Notes under the pieces: model-generated | Told to the model about the DNA's origin: nothing | The model's input: only the letters and a program-made list of their open reading frames with translations | Databases searched by the model: none | Part shown: positions 1 to 8,245 of the stretch, one piece after another | Layout of the letters: each line of letters starts with the position of its first letter | How positions within the stretch are numbered: the first letter of the stretch is position 1 | Made by a program: the position numbers and the translations under genes | DNA from: Pseudomonadota bacterium | Lineage (GTDB): Bacteria > Pseudomonadota > Gammaproteobacteria > Burkholderiales > Burkholderiaceae_E | Assembly: GCA_029779435.1 (NCBI GenBank) | Contig: JAKPAM010000171.1 | Location: forward strand, 62,001-126,000 | DNA: 64,000 nucleotides | Direction of reading: 5' to 3'

Positions 1-107
1 TTCTGGCATCCGACGCAGCCTCCTACGTCACCGGGGCGATCATTCCGATCGACGGCGGTCTGACGGCCCACACCGGCCAGCCGAATCTGTATCGATCGAT
101 CGGATGA
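1..107 (+). CDS. SDR family oxidoreductase, C-terminal fragment (cut by window edge)
   Basis: The reading frame is open from base 3 and stops at 105-107. The visible tail reads LASDAASYVTGAIIPIDGG, the usual last beta-strand of classical short-chain dehydrogenases (the YxTGxxxxxDGG motif that closes the Rossmann fold). Only about 34 residues are present, so the cofactor motif, active site and substrate class cannot be judged. Its stop lies about 100 bases before the alpha/beta hydrolase gene on the same strand, so the two may be co-transcribed. Confidence 0.85.
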   Translation, partial: LASDAASYVTGAIIPIDGGLTAHTGQPNLYRSIG

Positions 108-205
108 TCGGGTTCGGTCGCGGGACATCGATTCCCGCGCCATCGCTCCGCGCGCGGATCGCCGGACCGAATGAACGAACGAACAACGAGCGGAGAGACG
201 AAACC

Positions 206-1177
206 GTGCGCGACGAAACCGTTCTTTTGCCGTCCGGGCCTTATCGGCTTTCCACGCGGGTGGTCGGTGCAGGTCCTCTGGTCATCCTGATGCACGGCTG
301 GCCGGAACTGGGCCTGTCGTGGCGGCATCAGATCCAGCCGCTTGCCGCCGCCGGCTTTACCGTCGCGGCGCCCGACATGCGCGGTTATGGCCGATCGTCG
401 AAGCCCGATGACGTGCGGGCTTATGGCCTGAACGTTCTGGCCGACGACATGGCCAACATCGCCACCGCGCTGGGCCATCAGCGCTGGGTGTCGATCGGCC
501 ACGACTGGGGCGCGCCGGTCGCATGGCGGACGGCACTGCGTTTTCCGGGCCGCGTCGCCGCGGTCTTCGCGCTCAGCGTGCCGTTCTCGCCGCCGTCCCC
601 CATTCCCGCGCTGCAAGCGTTCGATCTCGGTTTTCCCGACCGGTTCTTCTACATGCGCTATTTCCAGAAGGTCGGCGTCGCCGAGGCCGAGCTGGAACGT
701 GACGTGCGGGCGTCGCTGAAACGCATCTTCCATTCGCTGTCGGGCGATGCGCCGAAGGACGATTGGCTCGGTCCGCGCCCGATCGATGGTCCGATGCTGC
801 CGGGCCTGTCGCCGTCGCCCGAAGGTCCGCTGTCGTTCATGTCCGACGACGAGCTGGACGACTATGCGGCCGCCTACGAGGCCGGCGGCTTCTTCGCGCC
901 GATATGCTGGTATCGCAATCTGGATACGGATTTCGTCGAGAGGCAAGGTTATGGCGACGCCATCATCCGCCAGCCCGCGGGCCTGCTGTACGGCGACAAG
1001 GAAATCGTCCTGTCGATGCTGGCGCCCAATGCGCTGGAGAACATGCGCAAGCACGTGATCGATCTGCGCACGCATGTCGTGCTGCCCGGCGCGGGACACT
1101 GGATCCAGCAGGAGCGGCCCGCCGAAGTCAATGCGGCGCTGCTCGATTTTCTGGGGCAGGTTCGCCCGTTGATTTGA
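206..1177 (+). CDS. alpha/beta hydrolase, epoxide hydrolase type
   Basis: Predicted 323-aa soluble alpha/beta-fold hydrolase. HGWP (residues 30-33) matches the HGxP oxyanion-hole motif of epoxide hydrolases. GHDWG carries the Asp nucleophile (D100), and PGAGHW near residue 298 supplies the catalytic His. RGYGRSSKP is also typical of this family. The frame is open back to an ATG at 104, but GTG at 206 is preferred because GGAG (192-195) sits about 10 bases upstream and the protein then begins where family members do. It follows an SDR gene and precedes a zinc alcohol dehydrogenase, which suits conversion of an epoxide to a diol and then to a ketone. The substrate is unknown; an Asp-nucleophile dehalogenase is a less likely alternative. 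Confidence 0.88.
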   Translation: MRDETVLLPSGPYRLSTRVVGAGPLVILMHGWPELGLSWRHQIQPLAAAGFTVAAPDMRGYGRSSKPDDVRAYGLNVLADDMANIATALGHQRWVSIGHDWGAPVAWRTALRFPGRVAAVFALSVPFSPPSPIPALQAFDLGFPDRFFYMRYFQKVGVAEAELERDVRASLKRIFHSLSGDAPKDDWLGPRPIDGPMLPGLSPSPEGPLSFMSDDELDDYAAAYEAGGFFAPICWYRNLDTDFVERQGYGDAIIRQPAGLLYGDKEIVLSMLAPNALENMRKHVIDLRTHVVLPGAGHWIQQERPAEVNAALLDFLGQVRPLI

Positions 1178-1254
1178 CTCCCAACCCTCTCGGCCGGCCG
1201 GGCGTCGCGCGGTTCACGCGGCCGCGGGATGGCTGACTCTTCAGGATATCGACC

Positions 1255-2307
1255 ATGCGCGCTGCCGTTCTCCAGGGAAAGTCCATTTCGATCCGGACGT
1301 TGCCCGATCCGTCGCCCGCTGCCGGGCAACTTCTGGTGCGGCCGGTCTACACCGGCATTTGCGGCAGCGATCTGAGCACCCGCAAGCAGATGGCCGCCCT
1401 CGCCGAGACCCAGCCGCAGGACCGGTTGCCGGCGATCGTTCCCGGCCATGAATTCTCGGCGGAGATCGTCGGCATCGCGCCCGGCACCGACACCGGCTTG
1501 CGCGAGGGAGACCTGATCACCGGCCTGCCGTTTACGCATTCCCATAAAGGCCTGCAGTGCATCGGCCTGTCGCCCGATCACGGCGGGGGCCTCGCGGAAC
1601 TGAGCTGCATAGACGCGGTGCGCAGCTTTCGCGTGCCGCCGGGCGTGCCGGCCGATCTGGCGGCGCTGACCGAACCGCTGTCGGTCGGCCTGCATGCGGC
1701 GAACCTCGCCAGCCGCAACCCGGGGCCGAACGTCGTCATCGGCTGCGGCCCGGTCGGTCTCGCGGTCATCCTGGCGCTGACCTTGGCTGGACGGGGGCCC
1801 GTGCTCGCGGCGGATTTTTCGCCGGAGCGGCGAACCGCCGCCGCCGCGCTCGGCGCCGATATCGTGCTCGACCCGGCGGCTGACTCGCCGTTCACGCACT
1901 GGGACGATCTCGGTCTGACGCCGCACCCGACGTCGCCGCTGCTGGCGCGTGATTTTCGCGGCCTGCCGCCCGGCGCCAACATCTTCGAATGCACGGGCGC
2001 GTCGGGGGTCATCGACCAGATCATCAAGTCCGCGCCGCCGCACACCCATATCATCGTCGCCGGCGTCTGCCCGCACGAGCAGAAGCTGACGCCGCTCGAT
2101 GGGGTGCTGCGCGAGCTGACGCTCGAATTCAGTTTCGCCTATCGGCCCGAAGAGTTCGCCGCGGCCCTTGCCCTGATCGAAGCCCACCCGAACAAGGCCG
2201 CGCGACTGATCACCAGTCGCCAGCCGCTGGCGAACACCGAGATCGCCTTCGATTCCCTGGCGAAGAACCCCAGCGAGATCAAGATCCTGATCGACCCGCT
2301 TGCTTGA
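1255..2307 (+). CDS. zinc-dependent alcohol dehydrogenase, MDR superfamily
   Basis: 350-aa medium-chain dehydrogenase. The catalytic-zinc ligands are recognisable: C36 in GICGSD, H65-E66 in PGHEF, and the Glu in LTEPLSVG. The NAD(P)-binding turn reads GCGPVGLAV. The lobe that usually carries four structural-zinc cysteines lacks them (around LPFTHSHKGLQCIGLS), so this is a single-zinc variant of the sorbitol/threonine/butanediol dehydrogenase type. It probably oxidises a secondary alcohol or diol with NAD(P)+. It follows the epoxide-hydrolase-like gene by 77 bases. The exact substrate is not visible. Confidence 0.9.
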   Translation: MRAAVLQGKSISIRTLPDPSPAAGQLLVRPVYTGICGSDLSTRKQMAALAETQPQDRLPAIVPGHEFSAEIVGIAPGTDTGLREGDLITGLPFTHSHKGLQCIGLSPDHGGGLAELSCIDAVRSFRVPPGVPADLAALTEPLSVGLHAANLASRNPGPNVVIGCGPVGLAVILALTLAGRGPVLAADFSPERRTAAAALGADIVLDPAADSPFTHWDDLGLTPHPTSPLLARDFRGLPPGANIFECTGASGVIDQIIKSAPPHTHIIVAGVCPHEQKLTPLDGVLRELTLEFSFAYRPEEFAAALALIEAHPNKAARLITSRQPLANTEIAFDSLAKNPSEIKILIDPLA

Positions 2308-2311
2308 GGAC

Positions 2312-2328
2312 ACGCGCGTGATGCGCGT
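2312..2328. terminator. possible weak bidirectional terminator
   Basis: ACGCGC (2312-2317) and GCGCGT (2323-2328) form a six-pair stem with a five-base loop between two convergent genes. There is no U-tract, so the assignment rests on position and stem only. Confidence 0.35.
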
Positions 2329-2380
2329 TCCGGGGCCGGCCGTGTGATCCACGCAGACATCAACCGCGGCCGCATCCGTT

Positions 2381-2884
2381 CTACTTCTTGACCGGACGCC
2401 AATCACCCCAAAACTGCGCCCCGCACGACGCGCATCTTTTGTCGTGCTGGCCCAATTCGCTCGAGCATCGCGGACACACGTATGTCGTTACGTCCTCATC
2501 GGCAGTCGCCGCTTCTTTTTTCGTCGATCTCGCGAGCGAAGCGACGTTTGCCTGTATTGATTCCATCGCTTGCTTGCTTTCCGATCGATGGGAGTGAAAA
2601 TCTACATGCAGATCGTGAATGCTTTCATTTATGGATTTGATTTTCTCATTAAAATTACGAATATGATGTTCAATTTTTTTATTGAGCGAATTGATGATTG
2701 ACCAGAAGCCAATGGCGACACAGTCAAGAATGATCCCTGCACCCATCGCAGCGATCAGCTGGTAATTTTCTTGAATCGTGCCGTACTTGACCGACAGAGC
2801 AATCATGGATCCGCAGAGGCCAACCATAATTGCCAGCCCCGCATACAGGACGAAATTGACGGTCTTCGAAAAAAAGCGACTCAT
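2381..2884 (-). CDS. hypothetical inner-membrane protein with C-terminal zinc ribbon
   Basis: 167 aa, not assigned to a known family. Two hydrophobic segments (about residues 10-32 and 43-65) are followed by a polar, coiled-coil-like stretch (about 68-120, rich in Lys, Glu, Ile and His). The end is a zinc ribbon with C137-x2-C140 and C151-x2-C154. The start at 2884 begins exactly at the hydrophobic anchor; the frame is open further upstream, but that part falls in the neighbouring pseudogene. The gene body is clearly more AT-rich than its surroundings (for example around 2600-2720), which suggests acquisition by transfer. Function is unknown; the shape suggests a membrane-tethered cytosolic zinc ribbon. 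Confidence 0.7.
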   Translation of the reverse strand: MSRFFSKTVNFVLYAGLAIMVGLCGSMIALSVKYGTIQENYQLIAAMGAGIILDCVAIGFWSIINSLNKKIEHHIRNFNEKIKSINESIHDLHVDFHSHRSESKQAMESIQANVASLARSTKKEAATADEDVTTYVCPRCSSELGQHDKRCASCGAQFWGDWRPVKK

Positions 2885-2939
2885 GTTTCGATTTTCTATC
2901 CGCAAGCGATCCTGACTCGTCGCACAGATCGGGCGGTAC

Positions 2940-3383
2940 CTACGTAAGCAGTATCTTGCCGAGGCGCGCCAGCGTATGCCAATCCGGCACCACCTCGGTG
3001 TCGAGCGGCATCCGTACCGGATAACCTGAGGTCTCAGCATCCGTACCGGATAGCCCGAGGTCTCGGCATCCGCTTGACGCGTCGCCTCCGCCACCTGGTG
3101 CTCGTCGAATGGCAGTAGTACCGGTTCGGCTGGTACGCCGACGTCTGGAGGGGGATCAGGCTGGCGAATTTCGGAAGTCGAGTTCCTGGCCGGATAGCAT
3201 GATGTCGGCACCGTACCGGCCGATCGGCGAGCCCGGGGCCGAGGGCTTGGACGAATTGCAGTAGAACGTGTGGTCGGTCAGCCAACCCTTGGGCCGGACC
3301 AGATGGCACTGGCGTTGTTCTTCTTGCGCCCAGATGTCGGGGGCAGGCTCGTCGTCCGACGTCGCCGTGCCCGAACCCGCCAT
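2940..3383 (-). pseudogene. decayed paralogue of the DUF1161-type secreted protein encoded at 5444-6970
   Basis: On the minus strand a 75-codon frame (3383 to 3156) contains IWAQEEQRQCHLVRPKGW, then GADIM, then LSGQELDFR. These match IWAQGEQRQCHMVKPKGW, EADIL and LSGQELDFRHS in the intact gene 2.5 kb away, but about 60 residues between ADI and LSGQ are missing. After a stop, coding-like sequence continues toward a TAG at 2940-2942. That part is frame-disrupted by a 29-bp tandem duplication at 3013-3070. Signal peptide, DUF1161-like domain and linker are absent. This is best read as a truncated, deleted and frameshifted copy. The origin of the last 60 codons is uncertain. Confidence 0.72.
3013..3070. 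repeat. 29-bp tandem duplication (two copies)
   Basis: Copies at 3013-3041 and 3042-3070 are identical except for a few transitions, and each begins CGTACCGGATA. Because 29 is not a multiple of three, the duplication shifts the minus-strand frame. Removing one copy joins the upstream and downstream coding-like segments. Confidence 0.85.
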
Positions 3384-3408
3384 TCCGTCAGGCTGCCTGC
3401 CTTGTCTG

Positions 3409-3430
3409 ACCTCGCCCTAATGGGCGAGGT
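3409..3430 (-). terminator. stem-loop terminator after the acyl-CoA synthetase gene
   Basis: ACCTCGCCC (3409-3417) and GGGCGAGGT (3422-3430) form a perfect nine-pair stem with a TAAT loop. It lies 20 bases past the stop of the minus-strand synthetase gene. No strong U-tract follows on the minus strand. Confidence 0.6.
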
Positions 3431-3449
3431 TTGTCGCTGAGGCGCGCGG

Positions 3450-5000
3450 TCATTCCGGCGCTTTCAGCTTGCCTTCGAACTGCTCGCGCAGCACTCGCTT
3501 GAGCACCTTGCCGCTGGGGTTGCGCGGGATCTCATCGAGGATGGCGGCGACCTTGGGCAGCTTGAACGTGGCCAGCTTGCCCTTGCACCAGGCCAGCAGT
3601 TCCTCGGGTGTCAGCGATTGACCCTTCTTGAGCACCACGATCGCGAGCGCCACTTCGCCCCATTTGGCCGAGGGCAGGCCGATGACCGCGGCATCGGACA
3701 GGGCCGGGTGGCCCAGCAGCATGTTCTCGACCTCGGCCGGATAGACGTTCTCGCCGCCGGAGATCAGCATGTCCTTCATCCGATCACGGATGGTGACGAA
3801 GCCGTCCTCGTCCATCGTGGCGACGTCGCCGGTGTGCAGCCAGCCGTCGACGAGCGTTTGCGCGGTGGCCTCCGGACGATTCCAGTAGCCGACCATCACA
3901 TGGTTGCCGCGTATCAGCACCTCGCCGGGTTCGTTGGGGGGGCAGTCCTTGCCGAACGGATCGACGATACGCACGTCGGTGTGGAAGAAACCGCGGCCGG
4001 TAGAGCCGGCCCGCGTGATCGCATCCTCGCCGATGATCAGGCAACCCGGGCCGCCGCTTTCGGTCATGCCGTAGACCTGCGATATCTCGATGCCCATGTC
4101 GAGGTAGGTCTTGATCAGGTTCACCGGCACAGGCGCCGCGCCGCTCATGCACCAGCGCAGCGTGCTGCAATCATGCTGCGACGGGTCGTACACCGCGAGC
4201 ATGAACTGCAGCATCGCCGGCACCATCAGCGTCGTCGTGATCTTTTCGTCGCGGATCAGCTCCCACGACAGCTTGGGATCAAAGGATTTCAGGATCACCT
4301 GCGTGGTGCCGGTGTACACGCAGTTCATCGCCGGGTTCAACGCGCCGACATGGAACATCGGCAACGACAACAGGAAGCGGTCGCGCGAGCGCATCTCGCA
4401 GGACGCGATGACTGTCAAGCAACCCCAGGTCACCGTCGAGTGGGTGTGCATCACGCCTTTGGGCAGGCCGGTGGTGCCCGAGGTGTACATGATGAACAGC
4501 AGATCGTCGTCGCCGCCGCCGAGCTCCGGTTCGGTGGCGGGCGCCGCTTCACGCCAGGCGTCATAGCTGGCCGCGAAGGCCGGCGGAGTGCCGCCGAGCT
4601 GGATCCAGCGCCGCAAGTCGGTCTTGTCGCCGCGGCTTTGCAGTTCGGCCACCACCTTGGCGAAGCTCTCGTCGTAGATGAGTACCGTTGCGCCCGAGTC
4701 CTTGAGGATGAATTCGAGCTCGTCGGCCACCAGCCGCCAGTTCAGCGGCACATTGACCGCGCCGATCTTGCCTACCGCGAAGAAGGATTCGACGAATTCG
4801 GCGCCGTTCATCAGCAAAAGCGCGATACGGTCGCCGGGCTTGACGCCGTCGGCGGTCAGGGCGTTGGCAACCTGGTTGCTGCGCGCGTTGAGCTGCGGGA
4901 AGGTCATCCGACGGCCGCCCGCCATGGGCTCGACGATGGCTTCGAGCGTCGGGCTGAGGAATGCGCGGCGAGTCAGGAACTGCCCGAAATTCACTTTCAT
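3450..5000 (-). CDS. AMP-binding acyl-CoA synthetase (fatty-acid/aryl-acid:CoA ligase)
   Basis: 516-aa adenylate-forming enzyme that activates a carboxylic acid through an acyl-AMP and transfers it to CoA. Signatures in order: P-loop-like YTSGTTGLPKG (172-182), YGMTE (310-314), the GWLHTGDVATMDEDGF region with the D that binds ribose, the hinge RMKDMLISGGENVYP, and the C-terminal NPSGKVLKR with the catalytic Lys. The length is normal and there is no signal peptide. The start at 5000 has GGAGA about nine bases upstream. Neighbours do not define the acid; the type resembles medium/long-chain or cyclohexanecarboxylate ligases. It stands as a single transcription unit, closed by the hairpin at 3409-3430. 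Confidence 0.93.
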   Translation of the reverse strand: MKVNFGQFLTRRAFLSPTLEAIVEPMAGGRRMTFPQLNARSNQVANALTADGVKPGDRIALLLMNGAEFVESFFAVGKIGAVNVPLNWRLVADELEFILKDSGATVLIYDESFAKVVAELQSRGDKTDLRRWIQLGGTPPAFAASYDAWREAAPATEPELGGGDDDLLFIMYTSGTTGLPKGVMHTHSTVTWGCLTVIASCEMRSRDRFLLSLPMFHVGALNPAMNCVYTGTTQVILKSFDPKLSWELIRDEKITTTLMVPAMLQFMLAVYDPSQHDCSTLRWCMSGAAPVPVNLIKTYLDMGIEISQVYGMTESGGPGCLIIGEDAITRAGSTGRGFFHTDVRIVDPFGKDCPPNEPGEVLIRGNHVMVGYWNRPEATAQTLVDGWLHTGDVATMDEDGFVTIRDRMKDMLISGGENVYPAEVENMLLGHPALSDAAVIGLPSAKWGEVALAIVVLKKGQSLTPEELLAWCKGKLATFKLPKVAAILDEIPRNPSGKVLKRVLREQFEGKLKAPE

Positions 5001-5443
5001 GCTGATGTCTCCGATTACCCGTTCAGGGGGCGTGATTTATTGATGACCTCACCGATCCGCTATTGCAGTCGCCCGCGCGTCGTTGCTCGGCCGCTGCGCG
5101 CATGCTCCTGCAAATGGATCGGACGAGGGGATGGATTCTCGAGTCGACGCCCCGCCGGGCTTGCCGGCCGTGTCGACGGAGGGGCAGGCACCGCCTTGCG
5201 AGGCATCGCGGTTGCTGTGCCCGTGCCAGTCTGCAACGCGGGTTGGCCGCTGTCGACCCGGGTAATTCCGTAACCGTTCCGAGTATCGCGATTCGGTGCC
5301 GGTGCCCTGTGCCGCCGTGTCAGATTTTCGGCGCGGTGGTTTCAGGTCGGTGGCGATCGCTTATCTGTCAGCGCGCGCATCGGCGGGGCCCCACCGCCGA
5401 TGCGCGTGAACCGGCCCGCGAAGGCGGCCGGAGAATCGCACGC
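5001..5443. other. 443-bp intergenic region
   Basis: No convincing gene. The part next to 5000 is the leader of the acyl-CoA synthetase gene. The part next to 5443 holds the strong hairpin at 5374-5406. The open frames that cross the middle lack a ribosome site and family similarity. Confidence 0.6.
5374..5406 (-). terminator. strong stem-loop after the DUF1161-type gene
   Basis: CGCGCATCGGCGG (5374-5386) pairs perfectly with CCGCCGATGCGCG (5394-5406) across a seven-base loop. It sits about 40 bases past the stop of the minus-strand gene. No U-tract is obvious. Confidence 0.6.
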
Positions 5444-6970
5444 TCAACGCGGCGCGAACGCGATTCCGTCCGCCGCCGCCACGCAATGCGCGGCCGGGAA
5501 ATCCGGCCCGACCGTCGATCGCTCGATGTACGCGCCGCACAGCGCCGTGAACTCCGCCGGTGACATTTCGTTCGATGCCCAGCACCCGTACTCGTAGACC
5601 AGGCGGTCGGCCAGCGGTCCTCCGCCATCCGGGCTGCGGTGCAGCGGATTGACGACCGCCTGGGCGCGCAGGGCCACGCCGTCGCTCCATGCGCTGATCC
5701 GCTGCGTGGCGATGGTCGCGGCGTCCTTGCCACCTTGCTCGCGCGCCCGGAAGCTGAACGGTTCGATCGGCTTCCAGTTGTCGTTCTGGATGAACTGCAG
5801 GCGCACGACGCCGACGCCGTCGATCACGCCGGGACTCGGCGCGACGGCACGGGTGCGCTTCCATTCCTCGGCGTTGGTCGGTTCGGCCGCATCCAGCGAG
5901 TGGCGGAAATCGAGTTCCTGGCCCGACAGCGACGCGGGTGCCTTCTTGACCATCGCATTGAACGCGTCGGCGCTGGGGTAGGCCGCCATCACCGCGGGGC
6001 GCATCTCGTAGACGTAGTGCGGGCGGATCTGGAACGAGAAGACGAGGCCCTTCTTGGCCAGCGCATCGTCCGATGGCGGCAGGATGTCGGCCTCATAGTG
6101 GTCGATCGCCGCGCCGGGAGCCGGCGGCTTGGCGGAACTTCCGTAAAGTGTTCGGTCGGTCGACCAGCCTTTCGGCTTGACCATATGGCATTGACGCTGT
6201 TCTCCCTGTGCCCAGATGTTGGGAGGGGGCGTGGCGCCCGGCTTGGTATCGGGAGTCGGCGTGGCGGACGAGGGCGGGGCGGCCGTGGCGAGCTTGGCCG
6301 CAGCCGGCGTCGCGGCCTGCGCCGGTGAGGGCTGCGCGGCAGCAACGGGTGGCGCGGCAGCCGGCGCGGGGGGCGCGGTGCTTGCTGACGAGGGGGCAGC
6401 CACGGGAGCCGCGACGGTCGGAGCCTTCGGGGCCGACGCGGCAGGGGGGGAGCCCGTCGCGGCCGGGGGCGCGGAAGTGGGTCCCGTGGGCGCGGAGGCG
6501 GTTCGAGGAAGGGGCGGCGTAGCGGCTGGCGCGGGCGCTGGTGTCGCGACCCGTGCCGTCGGGACCGCGCTTGCCGGTGTCGATGCCGCGCCGGGGGCAG
6601 GCTTGTCCGCCGGCGGTCGCACGTCCGGGGCCGGAGCCCGAGCAGCCGGCGCCGCGGCCGCCTCGTTTTTCTCCTTCGGCGTGATGCCGGCCGCGCGAAG
6701 CGTCTCCGCCTGCTCGTGGGCCGTGCCACGCGCATAGGCGATCTTGCTTCGCCCGCCATTGCAGGTGCCGATGATCTTCCAGGGCGTCGATTCTTCCTTG
6801 GGCAGTACGAAAAGGTCGAACGCCGTCACGCCGTTGCCGCGGATCTTTGCGGCGAGCTTCTCCTTGAACTCGTCGCATGTCTGCGCTTGGGCCAGGGCGG
6901 GGCCGGCGGCGAGACCCGCCAGCAGGGTGAGCAAAACAGGGGAGGTCCGGAACCTGGGGGGGCTGGCCAT
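5444..6970 (-). CDS. secreted DUF1161-type protein with long Ala/Pro-rich linker and conserved C-terminal domain
   Basis: 508 aa when started at the ATG at 6970, which has GGAG about nine bases upstream and directly precedes a signal peptide (cleavage probably after ALAQA, near residue 28). Next comes a small Cys-containing module (CDEFKEKLAAKI... GTCNG...) resembling DUF1161. A low-complexity Ala/Pro/Thr linker of more than 150 residues follows. The C-terminal domain starts near IWAQGEQRQCHMV and contains SGQELDF and YEYGCWASNE. It should be periplasmic or surface-exposed, and the linker could span the cell envelope. Function is unknown. The partial paralogue at 2940-3383 shows that the C-terminal domain has been duplicated nearby. 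Confidence 0.8.
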   Translation of the reverse strand: MASPPRFRTSPVLLTLLAGLAAGPALAQAQTCDEFKEKLAAKIRGNGVTAFDLFVLPKEESTPWKIIGTCNGGRSKIAYARGTAHEQAETLRAAGITPKEKNEAAAAPAARAPAPDVRPPADKPAPGAASTPASAVPTARVATPAPAPAATPPLPRTASAPTGPTSAPPAATGSPPAASAPKAPTVAAPVAAPSSASTAPPAPAAAPPVAAAQPSPAQAATPAAAKLATAAPPSSATPTPDTKPGATPPPNIWAQGEQRQCHMVKPKGWSTDRTLYGSSAKPPAPGAAIDHYEADILPPSDDALAKKGLVFSFQIRPHYVYEMRPAVMAAYPSADAFNAMVKKAPASLSGQELDFRHSLDAAEPTNAEEWKRTRAVAPSPGVIDGVGVVRLQFIQNDNWKPIEPFSFRAREQGGKDAATIATQRISAWSDGVALRAQAVVNPLHRSPDGGGPLADRLVYEYGCWASNEMSPAEFTALCGAYIERSTVGPDFPAAHCVAAADGIAFAPR

Positions 6971-7235
6971 CTTTTCGATCTCCGTGGATGTCGTCTCGGG
7001 CGCGCAAACCCGGTTCGGCATGCTCCGGGTTCTGTCACGGAGACGATGGGACGCCAGGGAGTCGTGCAGGCCCGTTCGAGGGGCGTATCGGCCGGTTCGG
7101 GCGAATTTCGGGTGCCCATGGGTGGGTCGACGCGGCGATGCCTGACGATCTGACCCGATTTTTGCCGATGGCGCTTCTGCCAGGGCCGGAATTCGGCCCA
7201 ACCCCGAAGATATCCTGTTTTGCCTGCGGGCCGGA

Positions 7236-8219
7236 TCAGCCCAGCTTGATATCGAGTTTTTCGATCAGCGCCTTGAACGTCGCGTTGTCGTGCGCGATCA
7301 GGGCCTTGAACGCGTCCTGGTCGAGGTAGCCCTCGCCCATGTTCTGCTTGGCCATCGTCTCGCGCAGCGCCGGTTCGCGCAGCGTTTCGGCCATCGCCTT
7401 GGCCAGCGTCGCGATCACGTCGGGCGGCGTGCCCTTGGGCGCGGCCAGGCCGCGCCAGCCGCCGATCAGCAGGTCGATCTTGCGTTCACGCAGCGTCGGC
7501 ACCTGTTCCCATCCGGCAGCGATACGCTTGTCGCTCATGACGGCCAGCGGCAGGATCTTGCCGGCCTGCACGTAGGTGGCGACTTCCACCGGGGTGACCG
7601 CGACGGCTTCGATGTGGCCGCCGGCCAGGTCCAGCACGGCGGGGCCGGCGCCGCGATAAGGAGCGTGCGTGAAGCGGGCGCCGACCTTGTCCTCGAGCGC
7701 GGCGGCCGCCAGATGGCCGAGCGAGCCGGGGCCGGCGTTGCCGACGCGGATGCTGCCCGGCTGCTTGCGCGCGGCGTCCAGCAGGTCTTCGATCGTCTTG
7801 TACGGCGAGTCCGCGCGCACGGCGATCGTCGCGGGATCGGCGTTCAGCCGCGCGATCGGCGTCATGTCGTCGGCGGTGAACTTGATGATGCCCATGTGCG
7901 GGATCATCGTCAGTTCGACGGTGATGATGGCGAGCTTGTAGCCGTCGGGCTTGGCATTGACGAGTTCTCCCCAGCCCACGCCGCCGCTGGCGCCCGCGCG
8001 GTTGATGACCAGCAGGTTCTGCGGCAGGTGCTTGCGCGCGGCTTCGGCCAGCGCGCGGGCCAGCACGTCGGTGCCGCCGCCGGCGGCGAACGGGACGATC
8101 AGTTCGATCGGGCGGTTGGGGTAAGCGGTTTGCGCATGGGCATCGACGGACAGCAGGCTGCCGGCGCTCAGCGCGGCGACGCCGGCCAGGGCGCGGCGCC
8201 GTTGAAGGAGGAAGGGCAT
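7236..8219 (-). CDS. Bug/TctC-family tripartite tricarboxylate transporter substrate-binding protein
   Basis: 327-aa periplasmic binding protein. A signal peptide ends near SVDAHAQ. The mature protein opens with the family pattern YPNRPIELIVPFAAGGGTD, followed by NRAGASGG and later APYRGAGPA, all standard Bug motifs around the carboxylate-binding site. The frame continues upstream into the next gene, but ATG 8219 precedes the signal peptide. It lies 26 bases after a second Bug gene on the same strand. No tctA/tctB membrane genes are in the window, so it is an orphan receptor. Linkage to iolBC suggests, without proof, a sugar-acid or inositol-related ligand. Confidence 0.92.
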   Translation of the reverse strand: MPFLLQRRRALAGVAALSAGSLLSVDAHAQTAYPNRPIELIVPFAAGGGTDVLARALAEAARKHLPQNLLVINRAGASGGVGWGELVNAKPDGYKLAIITVELTMIPHMGIIKFTADDMTPIARLNADPATIAVRADSPYKTIEDLLDAARKQPGSIRVGNAGPGSLGHLAAAALEDKVGARFTHAPYRGAGPAVLDLAGGHIEAVAVTPVEVATYVQAGKILPLAVMSDKRIAAGWEQVPTLRERKIDLLIGGWRGLAAPKGTPPDVIATLAKAMAETLREPALRETMAKQNMGEGYLDQDAFKALIAHDNATFKALIEKLDIKLG

Positions 8220-8245
8220 CGTGATGGTTCTCCGGAAATCGGAAA

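Noticed and set aside
3618-5273. Long plus-strand open frame antisense to the acyl-CoA synthetase
   Set aside because: Low-complexity, Arg/His/Gly-rich translation with no family pattern; it follows from high GC on the strand opposite a well-recognised gene.
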